From positions 1 to 24,223 of the forward strand of contig PBAU01000016.1 in the NCBI GenBank assembly GCA_002716355.1: 24,223 nucleotides of DNA, in the 5' to 3' direction. Position numbers and translations under genes: made by a program. The notes under the pieces are model-generated. The model searched no databases. It saw only the letters and a program-made list of their open reading frames with translations, and was not told the origin of the DNA. The stretch comes from a bacterium. GTDB taxonomy: Bacteria > UBP7 > UBA6624. Positions 7,901-14,668 of the stretch are shown piece by piece. Within the stretch, counting starts at the first letter, position 1, and each line of letters opens with the position of its first letter.

Positions 7901-8230
7901 CTATAAAGCAACAATATTGGAACAAACGATTTCTATGGTTTTATGGCCAACTCCCTCTTTGTCCTCCCATTGTCTCGATCTGAGCACGCCTTCTATATGA
8001 ACAAGTTGTCCCTTTTTTAAATATTCAGTTGAGAAATCCGCCAATTTGCCCCAAGCAACAATATTATGCCACTCAGTATGTTCTATAGTCTTACCGTCAG
8101 CGCCACCCCAAACTTCATTTGTTGCTACAGAAAACGAAACAACGGATTTGCCCTCTTTTGTATAGCGTCCTTCGGGTTTGGCACCTAAATGTCCAATTAA
8201 AATCACTTTATTTAAACTGTTTTTTTGCAT
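7901..8230 (-). CDS. ssb: Single-stranded DNA-binding protein, OB-fold only
   Basis: The protein has 109 residues. It starts with the typical N-terminus NKVILIGHLGAKPEGRYTKEGKSV and shows FSVATNEVW, TEWHNIVAWGKLADF, YLKKGQLVHIEGVLRSRQW and a last strand TIEIVCSNIVAL, so the OB fold is complete. It stops there. The Gly/Pro/Gln-rich linker and the acidic tip (usually DDxIPF) that recruits replication and repair partners in ordinary SSBs are missing. The ORF overlaps the end of the histidine-kinase gene by 23 bases, which points to co-transcription with dnaA and the two-component genes. It may be a second, short SSB paralogue, or SSB-partner contacts may be made differently in this lineage. Confidence 0.93.
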   Translation of the reverse strand: MQKNSLNKVILIGHLGAKPEGRYTKEGKSVVSFSVATNEVWGGADGKTIEHTEWHNIVAWGKLADFSTEYLKKGQLVHIEGVLRSRQWEDKEGVGHKTIEIVCSNIVAL

Positions 8231-9617
8231 TTTTTTCTTGTTTTAAAATAGAGCGCTGATTCCACTCTATAGAAAAACAGGCCCCCTTATCTTTATTGTT
8301 AGATATTATAAAATTACCACCATGAGAATTTAAGATTTTTTTACAAATTGACAAACCTAATCCAAAACCCGATTTTTTTAAATTTTCTCCACGCACAAAA
8401 GGCTTATCAATCTTTGAAATTAATTTTTCTGATATTCCTGGCCCGCTATCAATGCAAGAAATTGTTATTATGTCCTGTTTTTTTGAGGCTAGAATAGTCA
8501 CCCCAGCATCGCTTGGTGCATATTTTAAAGCATTATCTAAAATGTTTTTAATAACTATAGACATTTTTACAACATCGCAGCAGACCACAAAAGGGTTTTT
8601 GATGTCAACTTTTACATGGTCATGCTTCGATAGGTCTTGAGCCTGCTTTACTAAATTAATTATATCAATTTTTTCAAGATCTAGTGTAGAATATGGAGCA
8701 GAAAGCTTATCTGAAATTAAAATATTAGTTACCATGGAATCTAAATAATCAATTTGAGCATCCATTGTTTTAATTTTATTTTTATCAGGTTTCATAGCCA
8801 ACAATAGTCGCATTTTTGATAAAGGGGTTCTAATTTCATGGCTGACATCAGAAAGAAGCCTTTCTTTTTGTTTGAGTAAAGTTTTAATTTCTAATATCAA
8901 ACTATTAAAATTTTTTGATAATAAGGCCAGCTCATCTTCTCCAATTATATCAATAGATGAGTCTAAATCTCCGCCTTCTAGAGCAACAATGCGCGTTTGC
9001 ATTAAACTAATAGGTTTCAAAAAACGCCTAACAATCAAATATAATACCACCATAAATATTATCGTTAACAACATGATGGGTAAAAAGGTAATCCACTCAC
9101 TTGGATATATATAGTCTATAATTAACAAAACCCTCCACGCATCTTTTTCAATTACTGTGGCGGGATAAATTTGATTATTAATTTCAATATCTCCAAACGA
9201 AACATGACCAGGAAAGTTAACCCCATATAATTTTTTTAAATTATGTGAGTCTTGATAATTAATATAATCACAAATCGAAACAAGCTCATTTATATTTTGC
9301 CAATAAACAAGTTTTTGTTCTTCTGAATATGACATATTTTGATTCTCTTCACAAAAGTTTTGAGACTGAATATAATAAATTTTTGCAGATAATTTTAAAT
9401 TATCTAACTCTTCTCTAATTGTTATGGTATCAGACAAGTCTCCCCACGAATCAATGAATTTATAATGGTAATATAAATCATGTATATCGAAAATTGTATC
9501 CTTATCTTGAACTGCCCAATTCAATACATAATAAGTTAAAACTACAAGAATAAAAGCAGCGACGCCAAACAACAAAGCAAGCCTGCCAAAAACATGTTTT
9601 TTAAAATAAGAAAACAA
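8208..9617 (-). CDS. Sensor histidine kinase of the CpxA/RstB type
   Basis: The protein has 469 residues. One membrane helix lies at about 11-33 and another at about 177-197; between them is a sensor domain of roughly 140 residues. A HAMP segment follows (about 198-250). The H-box DVSHEIRTPLSK carries the phospho-accepting H260. The ATP-binding domain shows the N-box DNALKY (361-366), G1 DSGPG (390-394) and G2 GFGLGLS (417-423). It should autophosphorylate and pass phosphate to the regulator encoded just before it. The start is a TTG immediately after the regulator's stop codon and in the same frame, with GGAG 11 bases upstream. That start gives a basic N-terminus ahead of the first membrane helix. 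The signal sensed is unknown. Confidence 0.93.
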   Translation of the reverse strand: MFSYFKKHVFGRLALLFGVAAFILVVLTYYVLNWAVQDKDTIFDIHDLYYHYKFIDSWGDLSDTITIREELDNLKLSAKIYYIQSQNFCEENQNMSYSEEQKLVYWQNINELVSICDYINYQDSHNLKKLYGVNFPGHVSFGDIEINNQIYPATVIEKDAWRVLLIIDYIYPSEWITFLPIMLLTIIFMVVLYLIVRRFLKPISLMQTRIVALEGGDLDSSIDIIGEDELALLSKNFNSLILEIKTLLKQKERLLSDVSHEIRTPLSKMRLLLAMKPDKNKIKTMDAQIDYLDSMVTNILISDKLSAPYSTLDLEKIDIINLVKQAQDLSKHDHVKVDIKNPFVVCCDVVKMSIVIKNILDNALKYAPSDAGVTILASKKQDIITISCIDSGPGISEKLISKIDKPFVRGENLKKSGFGLGLSICKKILNSHGGNFIISNNKDKGACFSIEWNQRSILKQEKNAKKQFK

Positions 9618-10316
9618 TTATTTTTTTACTCCAACAAATCTATAGCCAATACCATGCACAGTTTTAATAAATCGTGTATTAGAAGGTGTTTCTCCCAGCT
9701 TGTTGCGTAGCCGGCTAACCAAGACATCAACAGACCGGTCACATGTTTGCCACTCTATTCCTCGCAGGTTTTCAACTAAAAAATCTCTACTTAAGGGGTT
9801 ATTTGCATTGTCCACAAAAAGCAACAAAGCTTCCATTTCAGCTGTTGATAAATTAATAGGATTGCCATCTAATAAAACCTCTTGTTTAATTTTATTTACA
9901 GAGAGGCCCTCAAATTCAATAATATCAACCAACGCATTTGCAGATAAAGTTCTGCGCAATATAGACTGTATTCTAGCCAATAGTTCTTGGGGTTCAAAAG
10001 GTTTAGGTAAAAAATCATCTGCGCCCAACTCTAAACCAACAACCCTATCAGCAACCTCTCCTTTTGCAGAAAGCATAATAATCGGAATATTTGAAAACTC
10101 ACGAATTTTACGCAACACTTGGAAGCCATCCATACCAGGCATCATAATATCTAAAATAACCAACTCACATTTTTGATGTTGATTATTTAAAACAGCATCC
10201 ACGCCTTTCACTGGATCGTTGTATGCTGTAATATGATAATTATGAGAAGATAAAAACTCATTAATTAAATCTGTTAATTCAACATCATCATCTATAATTG
10301 TAATATAATTTGACAT
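9618..10316 (-). CDS. OmpR/CpxR-family response regulator
   Basis: The protein has 232 residues. The receiver domain has the acidic pocket DDD (9-11), the phospho-acceptor D56 in VILDIMMPGMDG, S83 in MLSAK and K105 in LPKPF. A winged-helix DNA-binding domain follows, with VDVLVSRLRNKLGE and the wing sequence IKTVHGIGYRFVG at the C-terminus. It should bind DNA after phosphorylation by the adjacent kinase. The gene begins 9 bases after dnaA. Its ribosome-binding site AGGAG (10327-10323) overlaps the dnaA stop codon TAG, which strongly suggests one transcript. The targets cannot be read from the sequence. Confidence 0.95.
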   Translation of the reverse strand: MSNYITIIDDDVELTDLINEFLSSHNYHITAYNDPVKGVDAVLNNQHQKCELVILDIMMPGMDGFQVLRKIREFSNIPIIMLSAKGEVADRVVGLELGADDFLPKPFEPQELLARIQSILRRTLSANALVDIIEFEGLSVNKIKQEVLLDGNPINLSTAEMEALLLFVDNANNPLSRDFLVENLRGIEWQTCDRSVDVLVSRLRNKLGETPSNTRFIKTVHGIGYRFVGVKK

Positions 10317-10325
10317 TCTGCGCTC

Positions 10326-11669
10326 CTATAATAATTGATTTTTTAAATTAGATATTGTGTTGGCAACGCCACTATCTGCCGCTATGCGGTCTTCAGTTGT
10401 TTTGCAGGCATGAATTACAGTAGAATGATCTCTTTTGCCAAAAAACAACCCAATGCTATTTAATGAACAGGAGGTCAGCTCTCTACATAAAAACATTGCA
10501 ACATGCCTAGCATTTACAAGTTCCATTTTCCTGCTTTTACCGATAATTTTCTTTTCATTTAAACCAAATTCTTTCGCAACAACTCTGCTAATTTGATTTA
10601 AGGAAATTTGAGATAAAGCCTCTTGTCCCAACAGGTCTTCAATAACCTGCCGAGACAATTCAACCGTGATATCTTCTTTTTTTAAAGAAGCCAAAGCTAA
10701 AAGCTTAACTAGGGCGCCTTCCATTGCTCGAATATCTTCTTTAATAGAGGCAGCAATAAACTCTGTTACATCATATGGAATATCTAAATTTTCATTTTTT
10801 GCCTTATTCATTAAAATGGCAATTCTAGTTTCTAAATCAGGGGGCTGTATATCAACAATGAGTCCAGACTGAAACCTGGAAACCAGCCGCTGTTTTAATT
10901 GAGTAAGTTCATTTGGATGTCTGTCAGTTGTTAAAACAATTTGTTTTCCCTGTTGAAACAAATCATTAAATAAATGAAAAAACTGTTCTTGGGTTTGTTC
11001 TTTAGTTTGAAAAAACTGCACATCATCTAACAACAAAACATCATTATCTCTATATGATTTTGCAAAATTAGTTGATTTATTATTTTGAATTGAAGAAATA
11101 AAATCCAACATAAATTTTTCGCTGGTAACATATACAACCCGAGCCTTTTTATTACTTTTTAATATATGATTTCCAATTGCTTGTAATAAATGCGTTTTTC
11201 CCAAGCCCGGCTTGCTATATATTAGAAGCGGATTAAAGGGCGTTTGTCCAGGAGAATCAGCAACTGAACTGGCCGCTGCTTTAGCAAACTGATTTCCACG
11301 GCCCTCAACAAAATTTTGAAAAATATATCTATTATTTAATTGAGAAGCATGGTGGTATTGTTTTGGAATGAGTTTTTCAGGTTCTCGTGTTTGAGAATTT
11401 GGAGCCAAACTATCATCTGATGCCCCAATCACAATACTATATTTAATATGTAATTTTTTTTGATACGCTTTTTTTAATGCCTGTTCAATCAAAGGCTTAT
11501 ATTTTGAATCTAACCACTCAAAATGAAACCGATTAGGAACAGCGATTGTAATTTGTTCTTCTTCTAAGCTTAATAAATCAATAGATTCAAACCATGTTTG
11601 ATAGGCCTGCTGGGACAATTCTGACTTAATAAGACTTAAAAAGTCTTTCCATGATTTTGATTGATTCAT
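10326..11669 (-). CDS. dnaA: Chromosomal replication initiator protein DnaA
   Basis: The protein has 447 residues. DnaA binds 9-bp boxes at the origin and melts DNA to start replication. Domain I starts at residue 1 (SWKDFLSLIKSELSQQAYQTWF). A linker covers about 85-110. The AAA+ domain begins at about 113 and has Walker A SKPGLGKTH (152-160) and Walker B VLLLDDVQFF (211-220). The C-terminal DNA-binding helices end in the family signature FFGKRDHSTVIHACK (about 409-423). The first Walker A position is Ser, where nearly all DnaA proteins have Gly (GGxGLGKT). dnaN does not follow. The next genes are instead a response regulator, its kinase and ssb. A DnaA box lies 5 bases before the start codon, suggesting autoregulation. 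Confidence 0.98.
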   Translation of the reverse strand: MNQSKSWKDFLSLIKSELSQQAYQTWFESIDLLSLEEEQITIAVPNRFHFEWLDSKYKPLIEQALKKAYQKKLHIKYSIVIGASDDSLAPNSQTREPEKLIPKQYHHASQLNNRYIFQNFVEGRGNQFAKAAASSVADSPGQTPFNPLLIYSKPGLGKTHLLQAIGNHILKSNKKARVVYVTSEKFMLDFISSIQNNKSTNFAKSYRDNDVLLLDDVQFFQTKEQTQEQFFHLFNDLFQQGKQIVLTTDRHPNELTQLKQRLVSRFQSGLIVDIQPPDLETRIAILMNKAKNENLDIPYDVTEFIAASIKEDIRAMEGALVKLLALASLKKEDITVELSRQVIEDLLGQEALSQISLNQISRVVAKEFGLNEKKIIGKSRKMELVNARHVAMFLCRELTSCSLNSIGLFFGKRDHSTVIHACKTTEDRIAADSGVANTISNLKNQLL

Positions 11670-11753
11670 TTTAGTTATTCACAAATTATAAACATTGTTG
11701 TTTCATCCTATAATTTAAAATAACTTTGAATAATTATTTATACTAAATATTTA
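11670..11753. other. Divergent AT-rich region, candidate replication origin or dnaA promoter
   Basis: This 84-base gap separates the leftward dnaA operon from the rightward small-ORF/phosphodiesterase operon. It is almost entirely A and T from 11685 onward and contains one perfect and one near-perfect DnaA box plus a TATAAT for dnaA. Genes diverge from this point for about 11.7 kb on the left and 7.4 kb on the right, as expected when fork movement and transcription agree. Two boxes are few for a full oriC, so it may be only part of the origin or only the dnaA promoter. Confidence 0.45.
11675..11683 (+). promoter_or_regulatory. DnaA box upstream of dnaA
   Basis: TTATTCACA matches the DnaA-box consensus TTWTNCACA at every position. 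It is 5 bases from the dnaA start codon. A TATAAT (-10-like, minus strand, 11690-11685) lies immediately on its other side. Bound DnaA would cover the transcription start and ribosome-loading region of its own gene. A second, one-mismatch box TTATTCAAA lies on the minus strand at 11733-11725. Confidence 0.7.
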
Positions 11754-11900
11754 ATGAATAAACACAAAAAAATCTTTTTAGCATGGCTAGTATTGGTATT
11801 TCTTTGGAACTTTGGTTATCCAGGCGCGGAACCAATATATGATGTTGTAGCAGCAGTTGTTTTATCAGCTGGCGCTACACTTTTAAAAAAGAAAGCATAA
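11754..11900 (+). CDS. Small membrane protein (48 residues), unknown
   Basis: The 48-codon ORF starts MNKHKKIFLAWLVLVFLWNF and ends ATLLKKKA. It has a basic start, a hydrophobic segment (about 8-20), a short GYPGAEPIYD turn and a second hydrophobic segment (about 29-43) with a lysine-rich end. That pattern suggests two short membrane helices in a hairpin, or one helix plus an amphipathic segment. The stop is one base before the ATG of the next gene, so translation is probably coupled. I do not recognise a family. Being the first gene of a rightward operon next to the origin region, and tightly spaced with a real enzyme gene, supports it being coding. Confidence 0.65.
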   Translation: MNKHKKIFLAWLVLVFLWNFGYPGAEPIYDVVAAVVLSAGATLLKKKA

Positions 11901-11901
11901 T

Positions 11902-12717
11902 ATGGGAACCCTGCTTATTATTGTTTTATGTATTATTTTAGGCTATATGCTATATTTAATTTTTTTTTGGCAATGGAAAAAAAACTGTCAACCGCTGTAT
12001 AATGAACAGACTCAACCCATTATAGGACACCGAGGATCTCCAGCGCTTATTACTGAAAACACAATAGCATCATTTCAAAAAGCAATAGACCAAGGCGCTG
12101 TAGGGATAGAGCTAGACATTAGGCTTTCAAAAGATCAGCAAATTGTCGTTTTTCACGACGCTAATTTAAAAAGATTAAGTGGTCGCAGAGAAAAAGTGTC
12201 CAAATTATCACTTACAGAAATACAATCCATTGTTTTAAATAAACAAGAAAACCAAATAGAGGAAGTTTATATACCCTCTTTAAATGATGTGGTTCCTCTT
12301 TTAAATCAAATGAAAGTTATCAATATTGAAATTAAATCAGAAGGGCTGCTTAGGGGACATGCCATTTTAAAGCCCCTAATTAAATTTTTAAACACCCATA
12401 AAATAGATGACAAATGTATTATTTCAAGCTTTAACCCATTAATTCTAATGAAGCTGCGCCTAAAAAGGCCAGAAACTGTGATTGGTTTTTTATACAGCCG
12501 GAAGAGGTTGTTTCATGGTTGGGATAATATGGTTTGGATGTTGCGCGTACAACCAGAAAATCTTCATATTCATTATTCTTTATTAGATCACTGGATCGTT
12601 GATTGGGCGCGTAAAAAAGGAATGCGTATTAATAGCTACACAATCAATGATAAAGAGGTCTATGATAAGGTTAATGTTGATGGTATATTTACTGATAACA
12701 TTGAATATATAAAATAA
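11902..12717 (+). CDS. Membrane-anchored glycerophosphodiester phosphodiesterase (GDPD family)
   Basis: The protein has 271 residues. These enzymes hydrolyse glycerophosphodiesters to glycerol-3-phosphate and an alcohol. An N-terminal membrane helix (about 3-23, with WQWKK after it) anchors a TIM barrel. Catalytic motifs are HRGSP (43-47), ENT (52-54), the metal-binding GIELDIRLSKD (69-79, E70 and D72) and VVFHD (82-86), with IEIKSE farther on and SYTIND and FTDN near the C-terminus. The ATG is one base past the stop of the small membrane protein. It probably acts on phospholipid breakdown products at the inner membrane, either for phosphate/glycerol salvage or lipid turnover. Substrate cannot be read from sequence. 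Confidence 0.92.
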   Translation: MGTLLIIVLCIILGYMLYLIFFWQWKKNCQPLYNEQTQPIIGHRGSPALITENTIASFQKAIDQGAVGIELDIRLSKDQQIVVFHDANLKRLSGRREKVSKLSLTEIQSIVLNKQENQIEEVYIPSLNDVVPLLNQMKVINIEIKSEGLLRGHAILKPLIKFLNTHKIDDKCIISSFNPLILMKLRLKRPETVIGFLYSRKRLFHGWDNMVWMLRVQPENLHIHYSLLDHWIVDWARKKGMRINSYTINDKEVYDKVNVDGIFTDNIEYIK

Positions 12718-12740
12718 TGTATATTTTATAAGATTTTAAT

Positions 12741-12747
12741 AGGAGGG
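12741..12747 (+). promoter_or_regulatory. Strong Shine-Dalgarno site deciding the start of the Cys-rich secreted protein
   Basis: AGGAGGG lies 8 bases before the ATG at 12756 and 5 bases before an in-frame TTG at 12753. It is one of the strongest ribosome-binding sites in the window, where several genes show none. The ATG is preferred on codon and spacing; the alternative adds only one residue. Confidence 0.75.
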
Positions 12748-12755
12748 AACTTTTG

Positions 12756-14021
12756 ATGAGAAAGAATCAAAAAATCAGCTTTTTAATATTTGTTTTTGGA
12801 ATTTTATGTGCAAGCGAGCGCCAAGGCAATCCAGTACCATTAGGCAATAGAGATGAGTGCGGCTTTGCTTTTATAGAGAGTTGTTTTGATAGTGGAACAT
12901 GTTATCCTGCCTCATGGTTAAGCGATGGTCAATGCGACTCACAATTAGAATGTTATCAAGATGATGGTATGGATTGCGCAGGAGGTAATGGAGACCTATA
13001 TATTGAAGATTGTTCTATATGTGAAGGTATGGACAACGATATGACATGTTATGATTTGCTTGATCAATTTATTAATTGTTTTAATTGCTTTTACGTCTAT
13101 GATTGTGCATATGATTGTATGGGTGACGCCGTAGAAGATGAATGTGGTGTTTGTGAAGGAGGCGGCCCCGATGTAGGATTTGACTGTGAAGGCAATTGTC
13201 TTGTAGGTGAAGACTGTAATGGTGAATGTGGGGGGGCTGCTGAAATAGATGAATGTGGTGTATGTGATGGAGATGGTATTGCAGAAGGAGAATGTGATTG
13301 TTTTGGTCAAGTTTATGATGAATGCGGTATTTGCGGAGGATATAATAGCTTTTGTTTTCCTCCAATAGCAGAGGATGCAAATTATACTTTAAATGAAGAT
13401 AGTGCGCTTACTTTTTATCTTTCAGCAACGGATGCGGATGGAGATCAGCTTACTTTTTATGTAGACTCAGCGCCAACAAATGGAACTGTCACAATTGAAG
13501 GTACTGTTGCAACCTATACCCCATATATAAACTTTAATGGTACAGATACTTTTGGTTTTATAGCAAATGATGGAACTTTTGATTCAAATGTTGCTACGAT
13601 TATTCTATCTATTATGGCTGTTAATGATGCTCCCTTTTGGACCTATCTACCCCATGGAGAAGAAATTGTTGTTGGAGAAACAACCTCTTTTACGCTCCAA
13701 GCAGAAGACGTTGATGGAGATGAGTTATCATATCAGCTTTTTGATGTAATCGGTCCGGGATTCGTAACGCTAGCAGAAAATATTTTAACAGTACAGGCTT
13801 CTGAAGAAGGAGAAATAGAAATCACAGTAACTGTTTCTGATGGAGAAATGTATGATGAAGAAACGCTTACTTTGTTAGCAGGCCCAGCTCTTTGTGCCGA
13901 TGAATATGAACAAGGATTTCTTGATGGTTCAGCAACAGGCGATGCAAATGGCGATGGAATCTTAAATGTTGTAGATTTAGTTTATTTTGTACAAATAATA
14001 TTAAACACTAACGGCGAATGA
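12756..14021 (+). CDS. Secreted Cys-rich protein with DECGVCxG repeats, cadherin-like domains and dockerin-like end
   Basis: The protein has 421 residues. A signal peptide covers about 1-20 (KISFLIFVFGILCAS). A region to about 208 carries roughly 26 cysteines. It includes a CYPASWLSDGQC stretch and repeats of D-E-C-G-x-C with Gly-rich spacers (DECGVCEGGG, DECGVCDGDG, DECGICGG). A Tandem-95/cadherin-like repeat follows (LNEDSALTFYLSATDADGD ... FNGTDTFGFIANDG ... VNDAPF). A second cadherin-like domain has AEDVDGDELSY ... VTVSDGE. The C-terminus GDANGDGILNVVDLVYFVQIIL resembles a single dockerin calcium loop. Calcium-dependent surface adhesion or matrix binding is inferred from the domains. The stop overlaps the next gene's ATG (ATGA). 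Cys-repeat proteins of this style are common in Marinimicrobia. Confidence 0.88.
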   Translation: MRKNQKISFLIFVFGILCASERQGNPVPLGNRDECGFAFIESCFDSGTCYPASWLSDGQCDSQLECYQDDGMDCAGGNGDLYIEDCSICEGMDNDMTCYDLLDQFINCFNCFYVYDCAYDCMGDAVEDECGVCEGGGPDVGFDCEGNCLVGEDCNGECGGAAEIDECGVCDGDGIAEGECDCFGQVYDECGICGGYNSFCFPPIAEDANYTLNEDSALTFYLSATDADGDQLTFYVDSAPTNGTVTIEGTVATYTPYINFNGTDTFGFIANDGTFDSNVATIILSIMAVNDAPFWTYLPHGEEIVVGETTSFTLQAEDVDGDELSYQLFDVIGPGFVTLAENILTVQASEEGEIEITVTVSDGEMYDEETLTLLAGPALCADEYEQGFLDGSATGDANGDGILNVVDLVYFVQIILNTNGE

Positions 14022-14668
14022 AGCATTTAAGTTTAGTGAGTTTGTTTGTTATTAGTTTTGTTTATTCGCAATGCAACCAAAACAACTGGCAACAACATAG
14101 TCCTAATTTAGAATATTGTAATTTGGAAAATGTAAATATTGCATGGGAAGATTTATCTGGCTTTAATTTTACAGGAGCTAACCTTATAAACTCTAATTTA
14201 GTTGGATCAAATTTCTCTGGAGCTAATTTAACAAATGCTATTTTAGTTGAAGCTGATCTAACATGGGCAGTGTTAAGCTTTGCAGATTTAACCAATGCAG
14301 ATTTAACAGGCTCGAGTCTTGGTGCGGCAGACTTTACAGGCGCAAATTTAACAGGCGCCAATTTGTATGGGGCTATATGTTTTGACACTAATTTTTCTAA
14401 TGCGTGCATTGAGAACACCTACGGCTTTCCAACATCAGGCTATGTAGGAGACCCCATACTTTCAGGATGTGGAAGTTCATTGCCAGACTGGTATATTAAT
14501 CCAGCTGAATTTGAATATGTAATGTCAGTAACAGCGCGCATATTTAATGAATTTGGAGAAATTGGAAATGAATATGATTTGCTAGGTGCGTTTTATGAAA
14601 ATCAATGTATTGGTATAGCAGAAGCCGCAGAAGTGCCCCCTTTTTTGGAGGAGGTTACGCCTTTTTAA
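14018..14668 (+). CDS. Secreted pentapeptide-repeat protein, N-terminal part of a frameshifted gene
   Basis: This frame encodes 216 residues. A signal peptide covers about 1-18 (MKHLSLVSLFVISFVYSQ). Pentapeptide repeats of the A(D/N)Lxx type fill about 33-125 (FTGANLINSNLVGSNFSGAN ... ADLTNADLTGSSL), a right-handed beta-helix. A domain starting DWYINPAEFEYVMSVTARIF breaks off in the middle: its expected continuation (GGGYAFLIQVYSN...) is in the -1 frame. Translation here reaches a TAA 20 bases past a C5T6 run. Read through the shift, the whole gene spans 14018-15801, about 594 residues. The ATG overlaps the previous gene's stop by 4 bases. This may be programmed frameshifting, a recent mutation or a sequencing indel. 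Confidence 0.85.
   Translation: MKHLSLVSLFVISFVYSQCNQNNWQQHSPNLEYCNLENVNIAWEDLSGFNFTGANLINSNLVGSNFSGANLTNAILVEADLTWAVLSFADLTNADLTGSSLGAADFTGANLTGANLYGAICFDTNFSNACIENTYGFPTSGYVGDPILSGCGSSLPDWYINPAEFEYVMSVTARIFNEFGEIGNEYDLLGAFYENQCIGIAEAAEVPPFLEEVTPF

Noticed and set aside
9700-10176. 158-codon plus-strand ORF opposite the response regulator
   Set aside because: The minus strand encodes a complete receiver and winged-helix protein. The plus ORF has no family features and no ribosome-binding site.
12511-12526. Second parS-like site (TGTTTCATGG)
   Set aside because: Only the left half resembles parS; the right half is not its inverted repeat.
12894-13370. Cys-repeat region considered as a DNA repeat array or CRISPR
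   Set aside because: Repetition is at the protein level (DECGxC), with irregular spacing and no conserved palindromic DNA repeat.
12996-13380. Two long minus-strand ORFs opposite the Cys-rich protein
   Set aside because: They are His/Ile/Thr-rich shadows of a repetitive sense gene that has a strong ribosome-binding site and recognisable domains.
14062-14418. Minus-strand 118-codon ORF opposite the pentapeptide repeats
   Set aside because: Its repeated KLAPVKSA-like pattern simply mirrors the pentapeptide-coding repeat on the plus strand.
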